Assembly (NCBI GenBank): GCA_905221605.1
Contig: CAJNDS010002347.1
Span: forward strand, 139,501 to 203,500
Length of the DNA: 64,000 nt
Direction of reading: 5' to 3'
DNA from: Symbiodinium natans
Lineage: Eukaryota > Sar > Dinophyceae > Suessiales > Symbiodiniaceae
Made by a program: the position numbers and the translations under genes. Positions within the stretch are counted from its first letter, which is position 1. Each line of letters starts with the position of its first letter. This document shows, piece by piece, positions 1 to 12,429 of the stretch. The notes below the pieces were generated by a model. The model saw only the letters and a list, made by a program, of their open reading frames with translations. It was not told the DNA's origin and did no database searches.

Positions 1-2800
1 AGCTGCTTTAGTCAGCTGCCTTGTAAGTAGATCAATCACCTTCATGTTTACACGTCGCGAAAAATGCAATCTGAGATCCAGACCCCGGGTTTCAAAATAT
101 CTTCTGGCTTCAGACTCTACGGATCTCTACGGTCTTCAGTCGCAAAACTCTCAGCCACCTGAGCCGTACTTGCCGATTGGGCTCTCGGTTTCGTGTATGC
201 TAATCATGGTTAACTCGCTCGTTTTGCAGGGCTGCGGGCCCAAAGTGCTGTGTCTTGCGGGCCCCAGCTTACGGAACATAGAGAGGACTCAAAAAGATGC
301 CGACTTCCCCAACCCCAAAATCCAGAATCAGCGTAGGACACTGTCGTATGGACGTTTGCTCCCCGCTCTTTGCCCCATCAGCGTAGCACACTGTGGCAGA
401 ATCGTTTGCCTCCCCCTTGTTAGCTCTAGAACCCCAAGACTCACCAAATTAGAAGTCTCTTTGAGACTTTCGCGCGCAACTCCGGCTCTGAGCAGATTTC
501 TTGATGTCTTATGAAAAACGTATCTACCCATCGATCTATCGATCTTCCTTATCATATTCTGTACACTATTGTTGTACACCCTCTCGCACACACGGCTGCC
601 GGCATACAAAAATCAATCAATGTAGGCGCGTTATCCACATGATGCCGCGAAGTGGCACCGGCGCTCCTCGCGCGTTGGATCTTTGAAGCGGCGGCAAGCT
701 GCCGCCAGGACCACAATAGGCTTGCCATGGTCCTTCCAGGCACAAGTTGCACAGCAACCCAGTGCTGCACTGTGTCATGTTGTTCCGCGCACGTGGTAGT
801 TCTTCCTACTGAAATCCTGCGTATCGATTGACTTCGAAGAAGCCCGAATCCCATGCCTGCTCCTGTACCCACGGCTCTGCTCAAGCTCATTTCTCAACCT
901 ATGATTAGCCCTCGATGCTTCTCGGCAACAAGTACTAGGCCTGCACAACAAAGATCCCACAAAACGATGATCTACCGTTCGCTGCATCAGGGCGCGGATG
1001 CTTGGAGCTGGTGTCTTGGAGCAGGAATGGTCTGAGTCCATGTCTGTTGCTGCTGCTCTGGACATTTTGGTTCGAGCAAGTTGTTCCCGGGGGGATACCG
1101 GAAAGCGTGGCCTGTGTTGCGGCAGGCGCAACATAACTTTGCAATTTCAGGCTTTTGCCCTGCATACTTCGCGGAGTCGCACCGCACCACCTAGTCGTGC
1201 ATGCGGCGCTTCGCTGGCGCTTAAAGCTGTTGCTGCCGGGTCTGGTGATTGAACCCCATTCCTCTGAGTTGTCCTTCCATCCATGGCAATGTGACCCCGG
1301 ATGTCGCCGCAGCTTCTTGTCTGCCAGGATGTTGCCACGCCATCTGTCGCAGCTTGGTCTTCTTGATACAAAGATCAAGGTCAAGGGCCCAAGAAGAAAG
1401 GCCTCGTCTTGCTCAGGGGATTTTCCGGTAGCGTCGCGCTGAAAGATGGGGAAGCTCCCTGCTTTGGAAACCCAATCCGCGGGCATCCCTGCTGATAAGA
1501 AACACTGACTAAGAAAAACACTATGCTTCGAGGGGGTTGAAGGGTGCAGCAAAAACAGCTATGTGCCAGGTCCTCCTTGGCAAGATCTGTCGCTCGCGAG
1601 TTCGCTCCTCGCGTGCAAGAGGTGCTGGGCAGCCCGGGCCCACAGCCTCAGAGAGGCTTCAGAGGCTTCCGAGACTTCCGAGGCTTCCGAGACTTCGATT
1701 CCAAGAACTTTAAAAGAGGGTCCCGCAGGGTATGGAGGGTAACTAGACTGTACGGGGCTTGGGGTTTTGGTTTGTCCAGAGGGAGGGTTCGGGGCAGCAA
1801 CATGGAGCAAAAGGTAGGGCCGTATTGTCCCTGTTTCTGGCGGTATGCTTGTGGTGCATCATTCGCTCCGAACTTGCATGCGAATGCGCACACAGCACGC
1901 GTGCTGCTTGCTCCGAGCCATGCCACGAACTGGCCTGCCGTGAAGTCCTGGGCCAGGCCCTTTGCCACCTTCACTTTTCCTTTGCCAATGGCCATCTGTG
2001 CGCTTGAATGGGGCTTTGGCTGCGCATGCTTGGCGTTGGAGTGGAACGTGCGGCCGGATGTGGCCGGTTCGAAGTGTGTGAATGATCGGATCACCCGGAG
2101 AACCGTGCGGGGCTAGCGGCTACCGGGACCTAAATCTGGCGATCCAGATTTCAACCGTTTGCGCCTCACCGGGCGATGCAAGAGACTGTTTCTCTGAGCG
2201 GAGCCAGCGCACGACTTACATGACCGGGAGTCGCCGCAACTTCATCTCGTCCCGGTACGGACCTTGTCCTTTAGCAGCTCGTAGCAGCTTTAGTAAGCTT
2301 TAGCACGCACCTGAGCTGCCAAGCTGCCACAGGCTCCATCACAGGCAAGGCCGGGGTCCTGCGTATCTTCAGGGGCCCCGGGCCAAAAAGGCCCCCAGGT
2401 ATGTTAATGATGTGTTAATGCACACACATGTGTACAAGATGGAAAACGAGGCATCTCCTGGTATGTGGGCACATCTCAAACAAATCATTTCCTTTGAGTG
2501 GAACCCAGCTACTGCCTCGCCTTGCATAGGCTGTCAGCGCCGGCTGAAACACGCCACCTCAGAGCGGTCAGGGATGGCAAGGGAATGAGCGTGTAGGTGA
2601 ACCTTGCAAGGAGTACGAACAAGCACTTCAGGTGTCTCAGCTTCGGGCCTTGCCAGGCTGGAGCACAAGCCATGGGTTCGCAAACAGGCTCCATGGTCCC
2701 AAGGCCCGCAAGGCTGTTCGGCTGACTCCGCTGGATCGTCGCAAAAACCAGTGCGCCGTGCCAGGCCTGCCTCAGCAAGGTTCAGGGCTGCGACTGAACT
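1..2800. other. No supported gene
   Basis: Both strands carry open frames here, including one of 205 codons on the minus strand (935-1552) and one of 156 codons on the plus strand (44-514). None shows a recognisable domain, and I could not build splice-compatible exons from them. Composition is mixed with moderate GC. A short purine/pyrimidine minisatellite sits at about 1651-1697. Exons of fast-evolving proteins could be hidden here. Confidence 0.4.
1651..1697. repeat. Short minisatellite of cttccgag type
   Basis: A run of near-identical 9-bp words (aggcttccg / agacttccg alternating) repeats about five times. It is a low-complexity tandem repeat with no sign of function. Confidence 0.7.
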
Positions 2801-3164
2801 GAGCAGCTTTAGCACCCCGTCGTTGTGCTTGCAGTACTATGCAAGGTTGGATCACCAACGTATTCCGCCTTTGCCTCTGGTGCACTAGCGACCACTTTGC
2901 ACTCGCCGAGCATGAGAAAAATGCACATGGCAAACCCTCCCAACTCCAGCTGGAAATAGCATCCGCTGACTCACCAAAAGCCGGCAGAACGAGCGGAAGA
3001 TACCACATATTGCTGATGTGAATGCGCAATCCCGCCATCTCCCTGACAAAGCCCATGCACTCACCACACGGTCGGAGGCATCCTGGAGATGAACTGAAAA
3101 GTTGGAGATGAACAACCCCAAGAGTACGTCGCCTGTAGCCTTAGTCGCTGTCATTCGCGCTGAC

Positions 3165-3340
3165 CGCGAGAACATACATGTCATCACGTTCTGCGCCGCG
3201 GAACGGGCCGTGCCAAATCAGCAAAAAAAACAGAAATAAAGTTGCCGCGGGCTGCAAGATGGCATAAGCCAGATCAAAGCTGCGCAGCGTGGACAGAGCA
3301 TCCGCTGCTCTTGACCGCACACCTGGCCCACAAAGCAAAA
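3165..3340 (-). CDS. Candidate exons of a small membrane protein
   Basis: On the minus strand the exon at about 3304-3165 follows an AG acceptor and ends before a GTCAGC donor. It encodes a strongly hydrophobic segment (AYAILQPAATLFLFFLLIW) followed by a charged stretch (GAERDDMYV), as expected for a membrane helix leaving the bilayer. An upstream frame around 3440-3323 (STEVVRAVVQISAKTPASH, ending at a GTGTGC donor) may be the preceding exon, although the phases of the two do not match by simple joining. No family is recognised. Boundaries and membership are inferred. Confidence 0.35.
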
Positions 3341-4372
3341 CGATGCATGGCTCGCTGGGGTCTTGGCTGAAATCTGCACCACGGCACGCACGACTTCAGT
3401 GCTGCCTCTCCTGGCGTAGCACCAGGGGGGGGTGCATGGAGGTGGGTACTCGACGGAAATCAAAAGCAGTGAATGCTGCATGCACCCGTGAATCTGAGGT
3501 GGCGGCTGCCAACCTGCCCAAGCCTCAGCTCTTAACACGATAGCAGGCCTTCGGTCCCGCCCTCCCTCCGAACCGGGCACGGTGATGCACGTTCACTCAC
3601 GCATGTCCACGCAGATTCACACTCTTTTGGGCTAAGCGACGGTGGAGAGCAAGTCCTGGCGCTGCCTCGTTCGGAGGAGGGCCACCAAGCGCAGGGAGGC
3701 GCCGCCTTCCAGGGCCACGGATTTCTACTCGGCAGCTGCTGGCTCGCGGACCCGCAGATGACCCCCCCTATCGAAACCTTTGGGGCATTGAAATCTGATG
3801 AAACCTGACCAACAGGCCTTGATTAGACACTGCCGCCGCATGCCAGGCCCACCTGCTCGTGAGAGCCCATCGAAAAAGCACGTACTTTTTTCGCACCCGC
3901 ATTTAACATTAAATTTCATTAAATGGTATCAGTGTCCTCACTGCTGCAGAGCTACAGGTAGAGCTGCAGTCGCCAGGCGCGAAAAGCCCTCCTGAGATTT
4001 ATCACCAGGAAATCTTGAGAATCAGGGTTCCATGGGCCATAGCCGAAACACTCAAAAGACTCTCCGACGGCTGGCTGTTGCCGCTGTTGCTTTTCTGGCA
4101 CACCATATGACAAGGCAAGTGAGGCAAGGGGCACGTCCAGGATTGGTTGATGCCTCTGCCGCTGGATGGCTAAGCGCCAGTGGCTGAGCACTTGCTGCAT
4201 CAGCGTGCTTGACCTTGTGCTTGTTGCTTGTATTTGTGCCCCACTTAGAGTGAGTTAGTTAAAGGGGTTTTTGAAGCATTTGTGCTGAGAAGAAGTCGGC
4301 CAAGCAACAGGAAGAAGCAAAGTATGGTACCACAGCGAAGCGCATTGTCCTCTCGCAGTTCCACATCCCAGC

Positions 4373-5010
4373 TTAAGATGTGGAAAGGAAGTCCCAATCA
4401 GGGCGTCCAGCCTGGCGGACGGCCAGCCGCCCCTCGGCTCCCTCGTCCTTCACCGCCTTCACCTTGCAAAGGCATCGCCAGGTGCGGAAGATGTCCTTGG
4501 CTTCAACTGCTTGTGCCAGGGCTCCTACAAAATGACTCATATCCTGATGGCAGACCTTCACACACCTTTTTGGCGTTGACAGTAGTTGGCAATTGTGACC
4601 GAAGCATTACTGGTGCACAAGGACTCACGACGGTCTCTCCCCTTTCATCAAACCAATACACAACACAGCCACGCAGCAGCACGAATCCTTCGCTGTCTTC
4701 TCCGACACAGCAGGACCGCGACCTTCTCCACCCACAGCCCTCCCCATGCCCACCCACTTTGGCTTTTCAATTTTCGCCTCAGACACAACGCCATGGATCG
4801 AGGCCTCGGAACGGAGAAGCTCCGCTGCTGTGCACTGCACAGAGAGCTCAATGGCCAAGCTGTCCTCCAAGTGGGATCTTTTCAGGGCAAGGGAGTCATG
4901 TGAGAAGCCACGTCTCTGCAAGCGCTGCTTGCACTGGTCACTATAGCAGCTACTACCAGTTGCACGTGTAACCGGCTCCAGACACAGCAGCGGCGCTGAC
5001 AGAGACTCTC
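4373..5010 (-). CDS. Candidate exons, product unknown
   Basis: A minus-strand frame open from about 5010 to 4650 has a protein-like composition (SHDSLALKRSHLEDSLAIEL, then AAELLRSEASIHGVVSEAKI). A second piece at about 4540-4440 reads AQAVEAKDIFRTWRCLCK before a GTGAAG donor. No domain is recognised. The opposite strand is also open over 229 codons (4282-4971), so the call rests only on residue composition and splice-like borders. Confidence 0.28.
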
Positions 5011-5914
5011 CACAATTTGGCAACTCTAGGAACCCTTCCAAAGAAAGTCCCTGAACAAACTTGCAACTTGAACGCGCACACAACGCCGTTAAACCCATCA
5101 TGGCTATGTGCAGACCGGGTGGCCGCATGCGCTTTCAGAGCTGATAGCTCGGAGTCAAATCCACGACCGACCTGCAACCTTCAAAGAAGAAGCATCTTGA
5201 GTCTGATCTGGTTGAGGCGATTTCATTCCACGTGTGCAGAACCCCTCGATGGCTCGAAGGTTCAACTATGAATGCGCTAACTTGCTCACAAATTGAGGCG
5301 CCTGGAGGATGGCCGACGGCTCCGTGCCAGACCCATCGCCGGCATGACAGGCATCCATTATCGCGGGATTGTGTGGCCTGTCCCTCATGTGAGATGCCTG
5401 TGTTCCTTGCTCTCAAAGAGTATCGGCACTCAGCCTATCCAACAACGCTGGTGCGAAACTGCTATACTATGCTGGCTCATAAGCCCCAAACGTCGATGCC
5501 AACGCTCGCCCGAGCCCATCACACCGCTGCAGCTGGTGAGAACATGAGCCCCAGTAAACCCTCGTGTCCTGAAACCCAACTTTGACCAAAAAGGCTGAAG
5601 TACTTCCAACTACCACTCTTGTTGTTGCTGAATATTTCTGACAGAACATGAGATGCCGGTCGGCAAGGCTCACAACACGTCGTTTCAATACTTTCGAATG
5701 CGCTTTACAGCCATGCAGTGTGCCCAACAGTCAACTCTGCCGGAACTTCTGCAGCCGGGCGTTTAACTGGCAAAGCCCGCCAACGGGCCGGGTCCGACAA
5801 GCAGCGTTGCGCAATGGCTCTCGTTTTGCGTGTCCTGCGTGTGCTTCTGTTATCCGCCGACCCCGCCTTTGGGGTCGAGCGCCCGGGAAGCCCCTTACAC
5901 GGGAGGTAGTCCTG

Positions 5915-7206
5915 ACGACCTCCCCCCCCCCACCCTTCCCTTCCCCCCCGACCAGGGACCCCCCCTCCCGGCCCCAAAAAACCCTTTTTTCTCCCTGACC
6001 CCCCCGCCGACCTGACGACCCCTCCGCCCCCCGACCAGGGACCCCCCCCTCCCGGCCCCAAAAAAACTCAAAAACACTTTTTTTGTCCTGTTCAGAACCG
6101 ACGATTTGTGACCGCTAACCCACAAAAGCGCTCCGTGCGTGCTTGCAAATCTGACCCTGACCTACACCCCCCTTCTCCCCCACCCCCCGACCAGGGGACC
6201 CGGACCCACCCGACCTCCCGGCCCCAAAAAACTCAAAAACACTTTTTTTGTCGAGTTCAATTGGCTGCCAACCCACAAAAACGCTCCGTGCGTGCTTGCC
6301 CTGCCCCTACCCCCTACTCCTCCCGAGCCCGAAGTCCACCACCCAAACCCCACCCCACCTCCCCTTCCGCCCCGGACCAGGGGAACCCCCCCCACCCGCG
6401 GCCTCACCTCCCCCAACTAAGCGACCCGGACCCACCCGACCTGTCGACCCCCACCCCCACCCCCTTGCCCTGCCCCTGCCCCCTTCTCCTCCCGAGCCCG
6501 AAGTCCACCACCAAACCCCACCTTCCGCCCAACCAAGGGCAACCCCCCCTACCACCCGACCTGTCGACCCCCCCGAGCAGGGACCCCCCCCTCCCGGCCC
6601 CAAAAAGACCAGGGACCCCCCCCTTCCCGGCCCCAAAAAACTCAAAAAACACTTTTTTTGTCCGATTCAGACCGCCAACCCACAAAAACGCTCCGTGCGT
6701 GCTTGCCCTGCCCCTACCCCCTACTCCTCCCGAACCCGAAGTCCACCACCCAAACCCCACCCCCCTCCCCTTCTGCCCCCCACCAGCACCCGCGGCCCCT
6801 CACCTGACGACCAGGCCATCGACCCCCACCCCCACCCCCTCCCCTTCCGCCCCCCGACCAGGGACCCCCCCCTCCGGCCCCAAAAAACTCAAAAACATTT
6901 TTTTTGTCCGGTTCAGAACCGACGAAATTGACCGCCAACCCACAAAAACGCTCCGTGCGTGCTTGCCCTGCCCCTACCCCCTACTCCTCCCGAGCCCGAA
7001 GTCCACCACCCAAACCCCACCCCCCTCCCCTTCCGCCCCGGACCAGGGGAACCCCCCCCACCCGCGGCCCCTCACCTGACCGCGCCCCCACCCCACCCCC
7101 CCATCAGGCGACCCGGACCCACCCGACCTGTTGACCCCCACCCCCACCCCCTCCCCTTCCGCCCCCCCACCAGGGACCCCCCCCTCCCCGCCCCAAAAAA
7201 CTCAAA
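5915..7206. repeat. C-rich interspersed tandem repeat block
   Basis: About 1.3 kb built from a few repeated modules: gaccaggga plus a C8 run, ggccccaaaaaactcaaaaacactttttttgt (split here only for description), cccacaaaaacgctccgtg and a CCACCACCC tract. The module starting cgctccgtgcgtgcttgc occurs at 6129, 6282, 6689 and 6949, giving irregular spacings of 153, 407 and 260 bp. The plus strand is very C-rich with A and T runs, so the minus strand is a dense G-run sequence. Long proline/threonine-rich frames across it (up to 323 codons) are low-complexity artefacts. Confidence 0.85.
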
Positions 7207-7209
7207 AAC

Positions 7210-8050
7210 ACAGCGCAGCCAAGCGCTGGGCATTCCGGACGGCATTGCTGGACGGGGACATTGCGAGAAGCGCCCTACTAGCCTGCGATGCTTAGAGAAA
7301 CTCAATGCGTAAAGGGAATGTGCCAAACAGCTATGAGTCAACGAAGGGGCCGACCCCACACGCGCACCGACCCCCCGGTTCCACGAGGGTCGGCGGCAGC
7401 GGCGTTAGCCCTTAAATATTCTGTTGCTTCTGAGGTGCTCTCCACGGAGTGTGCTGCATCAAGATATTCGCAGCTCTTAAAGTCTTAGTGAAGCCCACAG
7501 AAAATCTGGGAATAATTTGGACCCTCGTTGTTTTTGGTTGTTTCCTTTTCTGGTGGCGCCGCAGCAGCAAGAGGCGAGTCCGAGTCCGCCAAGCACGGCG
7601 CCCAAAAGAGGCCCCCAACGTGCGCCCTCGAGGCTCCGCAAGTCGCGGGAAGGCTCTTTGAAATAAATTGCGGCCTGAGACCTGGCTTTTGCTTGCACAG
7701 AGTGCAGCCCACCCGGCCGGCCGAATTCGCTGCGGGCGTGGCCTGGCTTGTACCTCACTTAAGCTGACTGCTTCTGGGTGCTCGTCGATGTGGCCAGTAC
7801 AGTACCACACATTACCTTCAGCTTATCTTCAGCTTACGGCATGTTCTTGTGCCTCGTGGGCCACCCCGCATAGCGTGTCTGAGGACACGCCGCGAAACTG
7901 ACCCGTGCGTGTACTATGGCGCTTCAAACTCCACTCCAAAGAGTTGGGGCGCGCCGCGAAATTTGTATTCCATCTCGGATTGGCATAACCTATCTCTTCT
8001 GAGAACAGCCTCCAGAAGGGCTCTCCGAAATCTACCCGTCTTTGCAAGCA
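7210..8050. other. Gap without a supported gene
   Basis: Between the C-rich block and a weak plus-strand exon candidate. A plus-strand frame at 7449-7661 contains one hydrophobic stretch followed by many arginines, but the overlapping minus-strand frames are equally open and nothing is recognisable. Confidence 0.35.
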
Positions 8051-8077
8051 GGTTGGAAAAGAGTATGGCCTCGAGCT

Positions 8078-8206
8078 ATATGTCTATATCGAGACCGCAT
8101 CCAAGTCTCCATTCAGCAGGAGTCAGATGGTCAGGAGAAGTATGGATACATGCGCAAGCTACAAGCTATGGCTGCAAAGCTCTGGGAACTCCGGCCTCCA
8201 TGGAGC
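8078..8206 (+). CDS. Candidate isolated exon, product unknown
   Basis: A plus-strand frame reads RDRIQVSIQQESDGQEKYGY followed by MRKLQAMAAKLWELRPPW, a composition typical of a real charged helical segment. I could not find matching neighbouring exons, and the exact splice sites are not clear. If real, it is convergent with the membrane-protein gene whose stop codon is at 8678-8680 on the minus strand. Confidence 0.28.
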
Positions 8207-8677
8207 CTTCCCTGAGCGCATGCGTCCGGTCGTCCGATGCGCTCAGTCTTGTGTGGGCAAACAAAAATGGCTTACGACTTGTCGACAAAGTCTGCACCCC
8301 GAGCTGCTGGCCCAAGAACTACGTAGCGCTTAGAGATCAAACCGGTGCGTCAAGAGACACAAGTTCACCATGGCGCCTGTAAGCTAAACGGGCCTGCAGC
8401 TCGCAGTCAAAACTGCCTCCTAGGCATTGAATTCGCATCCCATGCCTCAGTCGCTTCAGCGCTTGGGACAAGTTGGAGTTTTTGAATTGAAATCAAATTA
8501 CACTGACTAGACGCCCAGCACTGACCTGAGGGGCAAGCCAAGGTCAACAAAAAACTAGCAGCCACCAATTATGGTCTGAAATGCTACTGAAACCCGAAGT
8601 TAAACCATGTCCCCTGTGAAGCAGCAACTTCGATTCTTCCCCCTATCTCCACCCAAACCATGTCCGACTTCTTGTGA

Positions 8678-10510
8678 CTATTCTGACATGCTCTGTCCAG
8701 GCACGAACACCAATCTCGGCATCGCCTTCTTTGGTGTCGAAGGCCGCGCCCCCTCGGCAGGCCTTCTTAGATACACAGATTCTGACAGACGGCTTATGGA
8801 GGTTGAGAGGATCACAGCCCAGTTGCGCAGGCCTTCTTGGCCTCGTCAATACAGTACGTGATCACAACGGTGATTGCACCAAAGGCCAAGGTCCATTCCT
8901 GGCTTCGGATTGCAGGGCCATGGAGCCCATTGGAGGCGCATTTGGGGGGGTGTTGAAAAGCAATTCGAGCCATGGAGCCAAAATCACCATCACAAGGGAC
9001 CCAGGCTCCATGAGCACTCCAGGAGTAAAGGTCCAATCGTATGTGAAGTGGCGGCTGGCACCCTGCAGGCCAGCAGCTCTCGGTTCCAGACATAACGCAC
9101 ACAATCTGTGGATGGGGGCAACCCTAGAGCCTTTCACCAAACAAGGCATGACTCGCGGTGCACAGAGACAGTCTCAAACTCGAACTCCCTCTTCACCACC
9201 TGTAGTATCACAAACTCGCTCAGCAAAAAGTAGCCGCCGATGTAGGCCACCAGCGTCACGCCTCGAGCCAAAGCGCTAAAAAAGCTGCGTTTCTTTTAGT
9301 GCTGCGAAAGTTACCCGAACCAAACAGCTGGACTCGTTTGTTCGCCCTCATCCGCCCCCGCCCCCTACACACTCTCCCAGAATTCCAGCGGCCTAGACAG
9401 CGCCAGGGAAGGATGAACCTGTTCGGCGATCGGGAACCCGCACTTGTGCTGCAGAGAAAGAGTAAAGGAGAGCGTTTTGCAAGGAGTATTTTGCAGAGAG
9501 CATGTTGCAAAGAGTACGTTGCGCCCTCTCTTAAAGTGGAGAGCCTTGAAGTGTGTCTTTGATCACTCTGCTAATCTCTGCCATTTCTTCCTCACACCCG
9601 ACATTTCCAGCAGGTCCCAGCAGCTGGAAGATGAAGGCGGCTCCCAGCGCCAGCAAGGCTGTCCCAGAGTGGAGCCAGAGGTAGCTGCCTTACTTCGTTT
9701 TGTGAAAACAGCTGAGATGGCACTCAAACGCGTTTTGCATCCTTCAACCCGAATCAGCAAAATCTCGCTTTCGGGCTCAACCGCCACTACCCTTGAGGGG
9801 AGAATTTCAAGTCCGGGAGGCTTGGCAACGTGTCTGGCAGCAGGGCCAGCAGCAGGTAACCCCAGCTCATCGTGCCGACCTCGGGAGAGCAGCCACATGC
9901 TTTGAACACACCCTTCCCCCCCCCCCGCCCACCACCTCAAAGAACGGTTCGCTGCCGAGCTTCAAAAATGTCACGCCAGCATTCCCTCGCCTAGGCCAGA
10001 AAGACTATTTCGTTGGAATCGAGAGTTTCCCCTGCTGCGGAGACTTTAGGCTGCGCTTGGGCCAGCACTCGGATCAACAAAAGGCCCTCCGCAGCAGGGC
10101 CCAGGGACAGAAACAGCCTGAGCCGAGACCCGTGATGTCTAATTAGTCTCACTGCTTCCGGTGGCAGAGTCTGGGCTGCTGGCCACAGCCAAGACTGCCA
10201 CATTACTCGTGGCTCCATGCCCTCGCCCACGGCCCAGATACCATTGAAGCTCTCTGAGATCCAGCAGATATAGGGCAGAGTGCCTGCGACACTCGACAAT
10301 CCTCTCTGCAGTCATGTTATTGACAATATTGACCAAGTACAACCTCCCGAGAGTCCTCCGCATATGCACTTGAAGTCCACGTAGGGTCGACCGCCAAAGC
10401 CGCACTGGACCAGCACATCGCCTTCCCACAACCGAAGCAGGAGGATGATCAGAAGGACGAAGGCAAAGCCGGCCTGAGATCTGTGGCGCTTTGGAGGTGC
10501 GAGAAACCCG
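8678..10510 (-). CDS. Multi-pass membrane protein, several exons
   Basis: Successive minus-strand exons join in frame. 9879-9791 (GTMSWGYLLLALLPDTLPSL, phase 2 end) joins 9684-9603 (YLWLHSGTALLALGAAFIFQ) exactly at a split glycine codon. 9284-9200 (VTLVAYIGGYFLLSEFVILQ) joins 8898-8833 (EWTLAFGAITVVITYCIDEA) in phase 0. The last exon, 8728-8678, ends in a TAG stop. Upstream, 10510-10330 holds another helix (GFAFVLLIILLLRLWEG), and 10299-9991 is open for 102 codons (SESFNGIWAVGEGMEPR). At least five hydrophobic helices are visible. A small exon at 9448-9419 may sit between the pairs. The 8833 donor appears to be GC. The family is not recognised; an organellar or endomembrane transporter is possible but only a guess. 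Confidence 0.55.
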
Positions 10511-10559
10511 AGAAAAGTGATCAACAAATACTGAAGTCCTCTTTTCTTGAATCACTGGC

Positions 10560-11680
10560 CAACAGCACCCAGCTCAGGTTTAGGAGTCTATTCCATCTCC
10601 CTCTGCAAATGGCTTTTCTGAAACTGCCACGAGGCATGTCCCAAGGCAAGCAGGCAAAGGGCGGCGAAGCGCAGCTGCGTCATGTGCTTGGGCCGCGCAG
10701 CTCTGGACTGCAGTCTGGAAAGAGCCCTCACTGCCCTCACTAGCCTTCACTGCTTTACTCACTTTACCCTCATGCACGGCGTTCAAGTGGAAACGTGAGG
10801 AGCCGTGTGGAGAAAGTATCGCAACTGCACGCCAAGCACCCAAAAGGGACAATCCTTGCGGACGAGCGCGCTTGCCGGGGTCTGCCGCGAATTTCGTCGG
10901 CTATAAGGACTGTACACTTGAGTGAAACTCTGTCCTGCGAAAATTGACACGCGTCTGTGAAAACCACGGAAATGTCAGTCCGTGTTTCTCCTTCTACAGG
11001 GAAATCACTACACAACATGTGGGGCAGATGGCCACGGCGGCATTGCCGGTGGTGTTGCCCTTGTCAGCTCGAAGCAGGTCCTGCAAGCACTTTCGCATAC
11101 ACCGATTGTCCTCCTAGCCGATGGTTGAGCCGGCAAATGGCCCGTTGGCCGAGCTCGGCTCCGCAAAGCCTGAAAGCTCTACGCTGAGTTCCCCGTCAAA
11201 ATGCAAGATGCGCAAGACAATACGCTATGTTTTATGGGTATCAAGCTACATGCCTACTCGTGAGGGTGGTGCAAAACTATAAAACCCCACTGCATGTAAG
11301 AGGGGTGGGGAAACAAAGGCACACAGGTGACGGCTCATGGGTTCGTCAAAAGGAAACGTCTGTGCAACGATGCTGATCACCGTGTGTCCTGAGGATCCTC
11401 GATCGTTCGCTTCGCCTTGCAGTCCTGGCACGTCACCTGTCTAATTGAGTCTACCCATCCAACCATCTCTGGTCAAGACTGCGTACACTGAGAGCATAAG
11501 CGGAAAACCTCAGCAAGCACTGAGAAGAGCATGCCATAATGCCATATTCTTGAGTAGGCGCCCGACCAAGATATGCTCGGGCGTTCGACCCGCCAGAACA
11601 ATCTCCGACATGAAGCTAATGCGCCTCGGCATCTCGAAGAGCGTCCCCACAGGAAACCGCTGCGTGGAACTTATGGAGGG
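10560..11680. other. Gap without a supported gene
   Basis: Only short open frames in all six frames, no recognisable motif and no convincing splice-compatible exons. Composition is ordinary. Confidence 0.4.
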
Positions 11681-11685
11681 TTGTC

Positions 11686-11880
11686 TTTCTTTCTTTCTTT
11701 CTTTGTCTTATTTCTTCTGTATATTTCTTTCGTGGGGCATTGGGTCAGGCCCTGGGCGAGTTCGCCTGCGCCGCGTTTTAGGGTTCGTAGTCTGCTCTCT
11801 TTCTCTCTCTTCTTCTTCTTCTTCTTCTCATGTTTCTTCTTCTGCTGGGCAGTCTCTCTCTCTCTCTCTCGATCTCTCTC
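11686..11880. repeat. Pyrimidine microsatellites (TTTC, TTC, CT)
   Basis: TTTC repeats near 11686-11705 are followed by TTC repeats (about 11803-11835) and CT repeats (about 11852-11880), with unique sequence between. On the minus strand these are purine tracts. Just to the right lies the candidate minus-strand exon at 11900-12170. Confidence 0.85.
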
Positions 11881-11899
11881 ACTGTCGCCGTCGTGAAAA

Positions 11900-12170
11900 T
11901 CGGACCTCTTGCGCTGCATCGCTGACTGCAGCTGTGCTGCCGGAGTTTTGCGCCCTCAACCTCCCGGCCCAAGACACAAGAACTGATCTCACGCATTGCT
12001 GGTCCCACCCCACGGCCTGCCTTGGTGCCCGCGAAGGTGGAAAAGATAGGCGTGCCCTTGGCAACGAGCTCTCGCACTGCGCTGCCAGCAGCCTCCCCCA
12101 CATGTAGCCAGGAAATGTCCTTGGCCGAATTGGACTCTGCTTTGCCCTCCTGTTGCCCTCCTGTGCTAAG
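11900..12170 (-). CDS. Candidate exon, product unknown
   Basis: Part of a minus-strand frame open for 180 codons (12320-11778). The best protein-like part reads SAKDISWLHVGEAAGSAVRE then LVAKGTPIFSTFAGTKAGRG. An alternative minus frame is also open, so the call is weak. It lies downstream of the NFU1-like gene but shows no NFU similarity and may be a separate gene. Confidence 0.28.
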
Positions 12171-12429
12171 TTCGCCGTAGGGGTTCGGTAGCCGGTGGCA
12201 ACACAAGGGTATTGAAAGGCGAGGTGCAGCGAATGGGTCCGTGGAGTCTGGCTCTTCCTTGCCATGGCCCGACTCATCGTCCAAGGACGACAAACAGAAA
12301 AGAAGCTCTGCAGGTAACACCGGCCATGCAGCTTGCCCAAGATAGGAGCTTTTCAGAAAAGCAGCTTAACATAAGCTACCGCAGCTCCTATGTCAAAAGG
12401 CAGCATGGCCAGGCCTCCTTGGCACGAAC

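Noticed and set aside
935-1552. 205-codon minus-strand ORF
   Set aside because: No domain, no splice context, and competing open frames on both strands.
4282-4971. 229-codon plus-strand ORF
   Set aside because: Residue content looks random and serine/proline-rich, and the minus strand is more protein-like.
6108-7079. 323-codon proline/threonine-rich ORF
   Set aside because: It lies wholly in the C-rich repeat block; several frames on both strands are equally open and low in complexity.
7449-7661. Small plus-strand membrane protein of 70 codons
   Set aside because: One hydrophobic stretch followed by arginines, but overlapping minus-strand frames are just as open and there is no supporting context.
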